From: an uncultured Dongia sp.
GTDB lineage: Bacteria; Pseudomonadota; Alphaproteobacteria; Dongiales; Dongiaceae
DNA length: 64,000 bases
Reading direction: 5' to 3'
Assembly (NCBI RefSeq): GCF_936916975.1
Contig: NZ_CAKZGO010000003.1
Coordinates: 248,001 to 312,000, forward strand
Shown here: positions 10,353-18,090 of the stretch, piece after piece
Numbering within the stretch: the stretch's first letter is position 1
Layout of the letters: each line of letters begins with the position of its first letter
Program-made: the position numbers and the translations under genes
The notes under the pieces: model-generated
Databases searched by the model: none
What the model was told of the DNA's origin: nothing
The model's input: the letters and a program-made list of their open reading frames with translations, nothing else

Positions 10353-10578
10353 GCTTTACACTCCCCTCATGTTGCCGACCCCGCGCCGAATTTCCGGCAT
10401 CTTTGTTGGGTCCTCAGGATTTCCCACCCGATGCAAACGACTCGGCTCCGCGACAGCCATCGCACCAGATTCCAGCATTGCTCTTAAGCTGACGCGCCGG
10501 CGAATGGACCCCAGACTTTGGTCGTAGCGACCTTGGCCCAATGGACATGCCCTTGAAGCCCATGCATTAATTGCCGGA

Positions 10579-13500
10579 ATGTCGCAGAGCAGCCTCATCC
10601 TCCTTCTCTCGCTGGCCTATCTCGGCCTGCTCTTCGTGATTGCCCATGCCGGTGAGCGGCACGCGATCAACTGGTCGCGCGGGCGCTTGGGTCCGCTCAT
10701 CTATGCGCTGTCGCTGGCGATCTACTGCACCTCCTGGACTTTCTATGGTTCAGTCGGCCGCGCTGTCAGCAATGGCCTCGATTTTGCGTTGATCTATGTA
10801 GGGCCGGCACTGGTGATCGTGCTGGCCTGGCCGGTCATGGCGCGCATTGTTGCACTTGCGAAGCAGCAGAACGTGACCTCGATCGCCGACATCCTCGGCG
10901 CCCGCTATGGCCGCAGCCGCGCCGTGGCGGTGATCGCGACGCTGATCGCGGTGGTGGGTGCCATGCCCTACATCGCCCTGCAGCTGCAGGCGGTGTCGTT
11001 CAGCTTCGAGGCGTTGTCGGGTGAGATGGCAGGCCCCAATCTGGCCGCCAATCCGGCCGCCACTCTCGCCGTCGGCGCCCTGCATGTGCCGATCTGGCAG
11101 GATACGGCGCTCATCGTCACGTTGCTGATGGCGGCCTTCACCATCCTGTTCGGGGTGCGTCATGTGGAGGCCAGCGAGCAGCACCGCGGCATGATGCTGG
11201 CCATCGCCATCGAAAGCCTGGTCAAGCTCTGCGCCTTGCTGGCTGGCGGTATCTTCATCGTCTGGTCGGTGTTCGACGGCCCGGCGGCATTGCTGGCCGA
11301 GGCACGCGATATCCCCGCCGCTGCCCATATGCTCAACCCCCAGGTCAATGCCAATTGGGCGGCACTCACGGTCCTCTCCGGCTTTGCCTTCCTGTGCCTG
11401 CCGCGGCAGTTTCATGTGGCCGTGGTCGAACATGATCATCCCCGCAGCCTGCTCACGGCGCGCTGGATGTTTCCGCTCTATCTCGTCGCCATCAATATCT
11501 TCGTCGTGCCGATTGCGATGGCGGGCCTCGCCAGACTTGATAGCAGCCACGTGCCGGATTTCTTCGTCCTCACCCTGCCGCTCTCGGCCGGGGCCGATTG
11601 GCTGACCGCCTTCATCTTCATCGGCGGCCTGTCGGCGGCCACCAGCATGGTGGCGGTCGCCTGCATGGCCTTGTCCGGCATGGTCGGCAACGAATTGGTG
11701 ATGCCCTGGCTGCTGCGCCGGCGGCAGGACGAAGGAGCCAATCTCGGCCAGCTCGGTCTTCTCGTGCGGCGCCTCGCCGTCATCGTCATTCTGCTGGCGG
11801 CCTATGCCTATTACCGCACCATCGCCGGCTTGCTGCCGCTGGTCACCATCGGACTCATCTCGTTCTGCGCCGTTGCCAATTTCGCCCCACCCTTGCTGAT
11901 CGGTCTTTATTGGCGCCGCGCCCATCGCCACGGCGTCATCGCCGGCCTGCTGGGTGGCTTTGCGGTCTGGTTCTGGGCGATCCTGTGGCCGACGATCCAG
12001 CCTACCGAAGCCTCGACCCTACCGCCCTGGGGTCCGCTCGCTTATTTCGATCCGCTGCTGCGCGGCTTTGTGTTGGCGATGGTCGTCAATGTCGCCTTGC
12101 TGGTGGTGGGATCGCTGCTGGCGAAACCCATGGCGCGCGATCGCCAGCAGGCAGCTGCCTTCGTTGGCGATGGCGGTCCCAACGATCACAGCAAGCCGGT
12201 GTCGACGGAACGCACCGAACTCGATCAACTGATGGAGCTGGCGGCCCGCTTCATCGGAGCAGAGCGCGCCGAGGAAGCCTTCCGTGAACTGAAACTGTCA
12301 GGTGCTGCCGCGGTCGAATTCACCGAACGGCTACTCTCCGGCACGATCGGCGCCGCCTCTGCCCGCGTCGTCGTCACCACCGCGCGGCGCAAGGGCCTGT
12401 GGATGCCGGGCTCGGTGCGCGAGATGCTGGACGAGGCCACCGCCGCCATCCGCTACAACGCGGATCTCCTGCGCCGGACCCTCGATCACATGGGGCTTGG
12501 CCTCGCCGTGTTCGATGCGACCGGCAAGCTGGAGGTGTGGAATGATCGTTTCGCAATCCTCAGTGGGCTGGAGCGCGAGTCACTTGCGGTCGGCATCAAC
12601 ATCGCCACCCTGCCCGCGCATATTCCTTCACTCGCGGCGTCGCTCGAGACTGACCAGGTGGCGATGCGGGAGTTGAAGCTGGCTGACGGTTCCGTGACGG
12701 AGTTGCGCGTCGATCCGCTGCTGGGTGGCGGCGTCATTGTGACTGCCAATGACGTCACGGCGCGGGTGCGCGCCGCCGAAGCCTTGCGCGACAGTGAGCG
12801 ACGCACCCGCATCGTCACCGACAACGTGCCTGTGCTGATCGCCTATATCGACCGTGACGAGACCTATCGCTTTACCAACCGGCCCTATCAGGCATCGTTG
12901 AAAGGCGGCGCCGGCGCCACGGAAGGACGCCATGTCCGCGATGTGCTGGGGATCGCCCGCTATCAGCAATTGAAACCCCATATCGACGCTGTTCTGGCCG
13001 GCAATGTGCGGGTGTTCGAGATCGATTTCCCCACCAACGACGCCAAGATTGAAGTCGCACGTGGCACCTATATCCCCCATTTCGATGAGAGCAACCAGGT
13101 ACTGGGCTTTTTCCTGCTTTATGTCGACATCACGGAACGGCGGCAGGCCGAAGCTGCCTTGCGCAACGCCAATGAGGGGCTGGAGCGGCGTGTGGCTCTG
13201 CGCACGGCGGAATTGGAAGCCGCACGCGCCCGTGCCGAGGACGCCAATATCGACAAGACCCGCTTCATCGCCGCCGCCAGCCACGATCTGCTGCAGCCGC
13301 TGCATGCAGCGCGATTGTTCGTGGCCGCCTTGTCGGAACGCCATGTGGCAGATGAACTGGTGGCCAAGGTCGATCTCGGCCTTTCCTCGGTCGAGGCGCT
13401 GCTGGATGCGCTCCTCGACATTGCCAAGCTCGATGCCGGCGCCATCAAGCCGGAACCTCGCGCCATTCCGCTCGCGCCTCTGCTGCAATCCTTGGCGGAT

Positions 13501-14361
13501 GCCTTCGCGCCATTGGCAGAACGTGCCAACGTCGAACTGCGCGTGGTGGCAAGCAAGGCATGGGTGACGACCGATCCGGCCTTGCTACGGCGTGTCCTGC
13601 AGAACTATCTCTCGAATGCGATCCGTTATGGGCGCGGCAGCGCCGTGCGATCCCGCGTGCTGATGGGCTGCCGGCGTGTCGGCGCCGACGTGCGGATCGA
13701 GGTGCGCGACAACGGCCCCGGGATCGCCGCCAACCAGCAGACCAATATCTATCAGGAATTCATCCGGCTCAAACCTGCCAGCGTGGGTGGTGAACGTGGA
13801 TTGGGACTGGGCCTTGCCATCGTCGACCGCATCGCCCGCATGTTGGGTCACAAGCGCGGCCTGATCTCGGCGCCCGGAAAGGGGGCCGCCTTCACCATCG
13901 ACCTGCCGCGCGCCTTGGCTGAAATCGTCCACCCCAAGGACGTGCAGCCGGATCACGCACGCATCGGCGTGCTGGCACGGCCACCATTCGTCATCTGCGT
14001 CGATGACGAGGAGCAGGTGCGCGAAGGTATGGAAGTGTTGCTGCAAAGCTGGGGCTGCGACGTCATTACCGCGCCCAGCGCCGATCTGGCGTTGGCCGCG
14101 TCAGCAGGTCGGGCGAGCCCGCCGGACCTGCTGCTGATCGATCTTCATCTTGGTGATGAACAGCCGGACGGCATCAATGAGATCGCCAAGCTGCGGGACG
14201 CCTGGGGCGATGCGGTGCCGGCTGCACTCATCACCGCCAACCGCGACCCCATCGTCATGGCGCGCGCCAAGGCGCTAGGCCTCGACGTGCTCCACAAACC
14301 GGTGAAGCCTGCGAAGCTGCGCGCACTTATCGCGCAGCGGTCCCAGCGGTCGGTCGCCTGA
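10579..14361 (+). CDS. SLC5/PutP-like hybrid sensor histidine kinase (CrbS/MxtR type)
   Basis: 1260 residues. Residues 1 to about 515 form a sodium:solute symporter-like membrane domain (13 helices, beginning SSLILLLSLAYLGLLFVIAHAGER). Next is a STAC-like linker (about 545-620), two PAS domains (about 630-740 and 750-865, the second ending YVDITERRQ), and a coiled coil. The kinase core has H902 in ASHDLLQPLHA; ATP-binding G boxes RDNGPGI and GLGLGLAIVDRI follow. A C-terminal receiver has D1188 in LLIDLHLGDE. This is the order of CrbS/MxtR/NahK-like kinases, which control acetate or carbon use through a LuxR-type regulator (CrbR/ErdR). A gene of that regulator type lies at 17102-17812. The ligand of the SLC5 domain is unknown. 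Confidence 0.92.
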   Translation: MSQSSLILLLSLAYLGLLFVIAHAGERHAINWSRGRLGPLIYALSLAIYCTSWTFYGSVGRAVSNGLDFALIYVGPALVIVLAWPVMARIVALAKQQNVTSIADILGARYGRSRAVAVIATLIAVVGAMPYIALQLQAVSFSFEALSGEMAGPNLAANPAATLAVGALHVPIWQDTALIVTLLMAAFTILFGVRHVEASEQHRGMMLAIAIESLVKLCALLAGGIFIVWSVFDGPAALLAEARDIPAAAHMLNPQVNANWAALTVLSGFAFLCLPRQFHVAVVEHDHPRSLLTARWMFPLYLVAINIFVVPIAMAGLARLDSSHVPDFFVLTLPLSAGADWLTAFIFIGGLSAATSMVAVACMALSGMVGNELVMPWLLRRRQDEGANLGQLGLLVRRLAVIVILLAAYAYYRTIAGLLPLVTIGLISFCAVANFAPPLLIGLYWRRAHRHGVIAGLLGGFAVWFWAILWPTIQPTEASTLPPWGPLAYFDPLLRGFVLAMVVNVALLVVGSLLAKPMARDRQQAAAFVGDGGPNDHSKPVSTERTELDQLMELAARFIGAERAEEAFRELKLSGAAAVEFTERLLSGTIGAASARVVVTTARRKGLWMPGSVREMLDEATAAIRYNADLLRRTLDHMGLGLAVFDATGKLEVWNDRFAILSGLERESLAVGINIATLPAHIPSLAASLETDQVAMRELKLADGSVTELRVDPLLGGGVIVTANDVTARVRAAEALRDSERRTRIVTDNVPVLIAYIDRDETYRFTNRPYQASLKGGAGATEGRHVRDVLGIARYQQLKPHIDAVLAGNVRVFEIDFPTNDAKIEVARGTYIPHFDESNQVLGFFLLYVDITERRQAEAALRNANEGLERRVALRTAELEAARARAEDANIDKTRFIAAASHDLLQPLHAARLFVAALSERHVADELVAKVDLGLSSVEALLDALLDIAKLDAGAIKPEPRAIPLAPLLQSLADAFAPLAERANVELRVVASKAWVTTDPALLRRVLQNYLSNAIRYGRGSAVRSRVLMGCRRVGADVRIEVRDNGPGIAANQQTNIYQEFIRLKPASVGGERGLGLGLAIVDRIARMLGHKRGLISAPGKGAAFTIDLPRALAEIVHPKDVQPDHARIGVLARPPFVICVDDEEQVREGMEVLLQSWGCDVITAPSADLALAASAGRASPPDLLLIDLHLGDEQPDGINEIAKLRDAWGDAVPAALITANRDPIVMARAKALGLDVLHKPVKPAKLRALIAQRSQRSVA

Positions 14362-14653
14362 ACTCGGCGATCGTCGCTTCCATCTTGGCGCGGTTGCCGC
14401 TGCTCAGGGCCCCCAGATGACGGAACATGGTGGCGACGCTCGCCACGATATGATTCGCCAGCCCAGCCATGGTTTCCGCGCGGAGCTGCCGGGCACGCTG
14501 TTCATAGAAAGCGATCAATTCCGGGGTGATCTCGACCGGCCCGACCGGGTCCTGCGAGGCAGGATTCTGGGGGACGGCATTTTGGGGGACGATAGCCTGG
14601 CGGGCAGATTTCTGCCCCAACCAGCCATTTTCTTCATCTGTATACGGCCACAT
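14327..14653 (-). CDS. Small helical hypothetical protein
   Basis: 108 residues. A Gln/Pro/Asn-rich low-complexity stretch (QNAVPQNPASQDPVGP, about 24-39) is followed by a helical part, ITPELIAFYEQRARQLRAETM...IVASVATMFRHL, with the RARxLRAE pattern common in very small alphaproteobacterial proteins of unknown role. ATG 14653 has a near-consensus AAGGAGG seven bases upstream, strongly supporting expression. Its last 35 bases overlap the convergent end of the hybrid kinase gene. The upstream region holds two palindromes (14715-14725 and 14765-14791). Function unknown. Confidence 0.75.
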   Translation of the reverse strand: MWPYTDEENGWLGQKSARQAIVPQNAVPQNPASQDPVGPVEITPELIAFYEQRARQLRAETMAGLANHIVASVATMFRHLGALSSGNRAKMEATIAEFRRPTAGTAAR

Positions 14654-14714
14654 GGAAGACCTCCTTAAAGTTGGATCTTCCTCCCGTGCTCCGATGGTTC
14701 TAAGCCATCGATTG

Positions 14715-14725
14715 CTGCACTGCAG
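14715..14725. promoter_or_regulatory. CTGC-N3-GCAG palindrome upstream of the small helical gene
   Basis: CTGCACTGCAG lies 62-72 bases upstream of the ATG at 14653. CTGC-N3/4-GCAG is the pattern reported for PhaR-type regulators of PHB metabolism in alphaproteobacteria. A single short match in GC-rich DNA is weak evidence. Confidence 0.25.
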
Positions 14726-14764
14726 TACGGATTATATGGCTCATAGGCAGGGATTTTCAATATC

Positions 14765-14791
14765 TCTTTCGCATTGCAACAATGCGAAAGA
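14765..14791. promoter_or_regulatory. 12-bp-arm palindrome in intergenic region
   Basis: TCTTTCGCATTG (14765-14776), spacer CAA, and CAATGCGAAAGA (14780-14791) form a perfect inverted repeat. It lies in an A+T-richer gap between the divergent small helical gene (start 14653) and the epimerase gene (start 14941). It could be an operator for either gene, or a hairpin in a leader; no regulator is assigned. Confidence 0.5.
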
Positions 14792-14940
14792 TAGATGGCT
14801 GCCAAACGAAACTGGCGCCTTTGGGCCGTAATCCGACCGAATCTTGCGCTAAAGGTCAATCGGGCGCCAATCCGGGCTGGCCAGGACTGTAACCCCAGCC
14901 TAATTTCGCATCCCTCAAGACATCATCAGGGAGAGTCGGG

Positions 14941-15819
14941 ATGAACAAGATCGGTGCCCACGCTTTGGTCTGGGTCGGCGGCTGGAGCCATGCGGAGGCC
15001 ACAGAGGCGATCGAAAAGACTGCCGGCCTGGGCTACGACATCATCGAAATCCCGGCACTCGACCCCACCACCATCGACGCCGCCCATACAAGGCGCACCG
15101 CCGAGGCCAACAAGCTCGGTATCACGGTCTCGCTCGGGCTTGACGGCAGTGCGGACATCTCCAGCGAAGACCCGGACAAGATCAAGCGCGGCGAGAAACT
15201 GCTGCGCGAGGCGTTGGCTGTCACCCGCGACATGGGCGGCACGCATATGTGCGGCATCCTCTATTCCGGCTTCATGAAATATACCGACCCCACGACCGAA
15301 CGCGGCAAGGAAAACTCGGCCGAGGTGCTGCGCAAGATCTGCTCGGAAGCTGCCAAGAGCAACATGACCATCGGGCTTGAGGTCGTGAACCGCTATGAGA
15401 GCAACGTCCTCAACACGGCGGCGCAGGCCGTCGATTTCTGCAAGCGCATCGGCGCCCCCAATGTGAAGGTCCATCTCGACACCTATCACATGAATATCGA
15501 GGAAGCCGATATCGAGCAGGCGATCGTCGATACCGGCGACTATCTCGGCTATTTCCATATCGGCGAATCAAATCGCGGCTATCTCGGCGCCGGGTCGGTT
15601 GATTTCGACAAGATCTTCCGCGGCCTCGCGCGCGCCAAATATACCGGGCCGATCACCTTCGAGAGCTTTTCCTCGACGGTGGTCAACAAGCAGCTTTCCG
15701 GCATCCTGGCGATCTGGCGCAACCTTTGGGAAGACAGCACCGATCTCGCCAAACACGCCCACGACTTCATCCGCGCAAATCTCAAAGCCGCGCAGGAAGC
15801 GCAGATCCGGCGGGGGTAG
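14941..15819 (+). CDS. Sugar phosphate isomerase/epimerase (ketose 3-epimerase-like)
   Basis: 292 residues, AP endonuclease-2-like TIM barrel. The N-terminus KIGAHALVWVGGWS and the metal ligands in GLEVVNRYES (Glu), VHLDTYHMN (Asp, His), HIGESNRGYLG and ITFESFSS (Glu) match the D-tagatose/D-psicose 3-epimerase family. That family uses Mn2+ or Mg2+ to move C3 protons of ketoses. The start is fixed by AGGGAGAG just upstream of ATG 14941. No sugar transporter or kinase is adjacent, so the natural substrate is not indicated. Length fits the family. Confidence 0.88.
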   Translation: MNKIGAHALVWVGGWSHAEATEAIEKTAGLGYDIIEIPALDPTTIDAAHTRRTAEANKLGITVSLGLDGSADISSEDPDKIKRGEKLLREALAVTRDMGGTHMCGILYSGFMKYTDPTTERGKENSAEVLRKICSEAAKSNMTIGLEVVNRYESNVLNTAAQAVDFCKRIGAPNVKVHLDTYHMNIEEADIEQAIVDTGDYLGYFHIGESNRGYLGAGSVDFDKIFRGLARAKYTGPITFESFSSTVVNKQLSGILAIWRNLWEDSTDLAKHAHDFIRANLKAAQEAQIRRG

Positions 15820-15841
15820 TTTTAACGCGCTCAATCGTCAT

Positions 15842-15936
15842 GGTCCGCGCAGGCGGACCACCCACGAGTTTCTATCTATTGTGAAGAAAGCAACTCGTGG
15901 GTCCTCCGCCCCATGCTTCAAGCCCTGGGCGGAGGA
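15842..15936. repeat. Compound palindromic element (three successive stems)
   Basis: Three inverted repeats are packed into 95 bases: GGTCCGC/GCGGACC (15842-15848, 15853-15859), ACCCACGAGTT/AACTCGTGGGT (15860-15870, 15892-15902) and TCCTCCGCCC/GGGCGGAGGA (15902-15911, 15927-15936). They sit between the convergent ends of the epimerase and ohr genes. The block may act as a terminator, but its compound form looks like a dispersed REP-type element. Confidence 0.7.
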
Positions 15937-15958
15937 TGACGATGATAGGGTGCGCCGC

Positions 15959-16387
15959 TTACTTCACGCTCAACTTCACGTCGATGCCGTTACGCGTCGC
16001 GTTCGAATACGGGCACACCTGGTGAGCCTTGGCGACGAGGGCTTCCGCATCCGCCTTGGCAACGCCGGGGAGCGAGATCTCGAGCGCGACTTCCAGGCCG
16101 AAGCCGCCTTCCGAGCGCGGGCCGATGCCGACCTCGGCCGTGACCGTGGCGTCGGCCGGTACTTTGACGGTGCCGCCCTGGCTTGCCACGAATTTCATGG
16201 CGCCGATGAAGCAGGCCGAATAACCGGCGGCGAAGAGCTGTTCGGGGTTGTTGCCAACACCGCCGCCGCCGCCCAATTCCTTCGGCGTGGAGAGATTGAC
16301 GCTGAACGTGCCGTCCGCTGTCGCCGCTTTGCCGTCGCGGCCGCCAGTGGCAGTGGCTTTGGTCCGATAGAGAACATTGACGCTCAT
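15959..16387 (-). CDS. ohr: Organic hydroperoxide resistance protein Ohr
   Basis: 142 residues, OsmC/Ohr fold thiol peroxidase that reduces organic hydroperoxides in the cytoplasm using lipoylated partners. Both redox cysteines are present: C59 in [10 protein letters not shown] and C125 in [11 protein letters not shown]. The ATG at 16387 gives the standard N-terminus [19 protein letters not shown] and has AAGGAAG upstream; an in-frame start at 16489 would run through the operator and is rejected. It is divergent from ohrR, with three putative OhrR sites in the shared region. Confidence 0.96.
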   Translation of the reverse strand: MSVNVLYRTKATATGGRDGKAATADGTFSVNLSTPKELGGGGGVGNNPEQLFAAGYSACFIGAMKFVASQGGTVKVPADATVTAEVGIGPRSEGGFGLEVALEISLPGVAKADAEALVAKAHQVCPYSNATRNGIDVKLSVK

Positions 16388-16473
16388 GGTCTGCTTCCTT
16401 TCGCTGCGCCCTTTTCCTGGGCCGATCACGGCCGGACTGGATTGCCCGCCGCCATTCACAGGGATATTGCCAT

Positions 16474-16499
16474 AAATTAGATTGTGCACAATCTAATTT
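16474..16499. promoter_or_regulatory. OhrR operator, perfect 26-bp palindrome
   Basis: AAATTAGATTGTG (16474-16486) is followed at once by its exact reverse complement CACAATCTAATTT (16487-16499). It lies in the ohr-ohrR intergenic region, 87 bases upstream of the ohr ATG. This length and A+T-rich symmetry are usual for MarR/OhrR operators. Binding by the adjacent OhrR is inferred. Confidence 0.85.
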
Positions 16500-16530
16500 T
16501 GCATGCATGATTCGCATGCCAGGATTGCGC

Positions 16531-16590
16531 AATTAAATTTTACACAATCTATTCCCACACCTGCCTGGAGAGATTAGATTGTTAATGAGT
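16531..16590. promoter_or_regulatory. Secondary degenerate OhrR half-sites
   Basis: Two further copies of the operator half-site lie between the main palindrome and ohrR: TTACACAATCTATT (about 16540-16553) and ATTAGATTGTTAAT (about 16573-16586). Each is joined to a poorly matching partner half. They are placed to overlap the ohrR promoter and may give autoregulation. Confidence 0.55.
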
Positions 16591-16630
16591 CGAACGCGGT
16601 ACGCTCCGCCAATGCCAACCGAGGCCAATC

Positions 16631-17095
16631 ATGGCGCGCACAGATGACACAAATAATGACAGGGATATGCTGCTGCTCTCGCAACAGCTCTGTTTTGCCC
16701 TCTATTCAACCGCCCACGCCTTCAACCGGGCCTACAAGCCGTTGCTGGCCCCGCTTGGGCTTACCTATCCGCAATATCTGGTCATGCTGGTGCTGTGGGA
16801 GGCTGACGATCTGACAGTGAAAGAGATCGGCGCCAGACTGCAACTCGATTCCGGCACGCTGACACCGCTCCTGAAGCGGCTGGAAGCGGCGAAGCTGGTC
16901 GAGCGCGTACGCGACACCGTCGACGAACGCCAGGTCCACATCAAGCTTACGGAGAGCGGCCGCGCCTTGCGCAGGAAGGCCGAGGGAATTCCGAAGAAAA
17001 TGGCCCAGGCGGTCGGTCGCCCGATCCCCGACATCGTCGCCTTGCGCGAAGAACTGAGCCAGCTCCGCGCCAGCATGGATGCTGTCGCTGACTGA
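16631..17095 (+). CDS. ohrR: Organic peroxide-sensing MarR family repressor OhrR
   Basis: 154 residues. The N-terminal helix carries the single reactive cysteine C21 in [11 protein letters not shown], the hallmark of OhrR. The winged helix follows ([27 protein letters not shown], then [24 protein letters not shown] and wing [10 protein letters not shown]). Oxidation of C21 by organic hydroperoxide releases the repressor from DNA and derepresses ohr. Divergent from ohr; palindromic sites at 16474-16499 and 16531-16590 lie between the two genes. Confidence 0.95.
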   Translation: MARTDDTNNDRDMLLLSQQLCFALYSTAHAFNRAYKPLLAPLGLTYPQYLVMLVLWEADDLTVKEIGARLQLDSGTLTPLLKRLEAAKLVERVRDTVDERQVHIKLTESGRALRRKAEGIPKKMAQAVGRPIPDIVALREELSQLRASMDAVAD

Positions 17096-17101
17096 CGCTG
17101 C

Positions 17102-17812
17102 CTATTCGTCGGACGTTGCCGATACCGGCTTCATGACCGGCTCCAAGGCCAGGCGCTGCGCCAGGATGACCGCCTGGGTGCGCGAAGTTACGCCCAGTTT
17201 ACGCAGGATTTCGGTGACATGGGCCTTCACCGTCGGTTCGCTGATCTGCATTTCGTAAGCAATGAGCTTGTTGGCCATGCCTTCGGCCAGCAGCGACAGC
17301 ACCCGATGCTGTTGCGGTGTCAGCAGCGCTGCCCGCTGCGCAAGATCGCGGTCGCGCGAGGCCAGCACCTCGTCCTTGGCCTCGTCCGGCAACCAGATGG
17401 CGCCGGAGAGGATCGCACGCACCGCATCCAGGAACCGGTCCGCCGCCGCTAGCTTGGGAATAAAACCAGCCGCCCCCATTTCGACCGCCTGCCGCATGGC
17501 TGCCGAATTGGTGGTGGCGGATACGATGGCGATGGGCAATGACGGATGCGCCGCGCGCAGGGCGGCAAGACCGGCAAGACCAAGCATGCCTGGCATATCG
17601 AGATCGAGCACGACGAGGTCGGTCTCCGGGTTTGTCTCGATCGCCGCCTGGGTTTCGGCAAGCGTCCCGGCATACGCAATGCGGGCGCCGGCGAAGCCGC
17701 CTTTCAGCGCCGCCGCCAGAGCGTCACGCACCATCGGATGGTCGTCCGCCACGACGAAGGCCATGACACCCGTTTGGTGCAACATTTCGGGGCTATGGGC
17801 CTTTATCGCCAT
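17102..17812 (-). CDS. LuxR family response regulator (CrbR/ErdR type)
   Basis: 236 residues. An N-terminal receiver (about 17-135) has the acidic pair in VADDHPMVRD, phospho-acceptor D70 in VVLDLDMPG and a conserved Lys in FIPK. A C-terminal LuxR/GerE HTH (about 160-225) contains LLTPQQHRVLSLLAEGMANKLIAYEM and VTEILRKLGVTSRTQAV. This subgroup pairs with SLC5-type hybrid kinases such as the one at 10579-14361, 3 kb away; the pairing is an inference. ATG 17812 has GGGGGAAG upstream; an alternative ATG at 17764 would begin at the receiver. Its stop is six bases from that of ohrR, convergently. Confidence 0.85.
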   Translation of the reverse strand: MAIKAHSPEMLHQTGVMAFVVADDHPMVRDALAAALKGGFAGARIAYAGTLAETQAAIETNPETDLVVLDLDMPGMLGLAGLAALRAAHPSLPIAIVSATTNSAAMRQAVEMGAAGFIPKLAAADRFLDAVRAILSGAIWLPDEAKDEVLASRDRDLAQRAALLTPQQHRVLSLLAEGMANKLIAYEMQISEPTVKAHVTEILRKLGVTSRTQAVILAQRLALEPVMKPVSATSDE

Positions 17813-18090
17813 GCCGTCGTCTTCCCCCAGTTGGACTTCTTATCCGGCAGCTTCGCGCCGCCTGCATTGGCCATCAGCATACACGGCCGGCCATCAATCG
17901 GAAACGTGATCCAGCTCTCTTGACCGCCCGGAACATGGCCGGAAGCCCGTCGCGAGCCGGCGGAGCTGTTGCTGCCACGCGGACCGGCGCGCTAGAGTGC
18001 CGGCCACGCGACATGTTGGCGATCTCGGCAATTAACAGGCGTTTTGATGATCCATACGGTATTCCGGATAGCGCTGCGGGCGGCAGGGCA

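Noticed and set aside
10750-11931. Minus-strand open frame inside the hybrid kinase gene
   Set aside because: Composition dominated by Asp, His, Gln and Gly; a shadow of the SLC5 domain coding strand.
14665-14859. 64-codon minus-strand frame across the palindromes
   Set aside because: Runs through regulatory-looking DNA, no ribosome site, no family resemblance.
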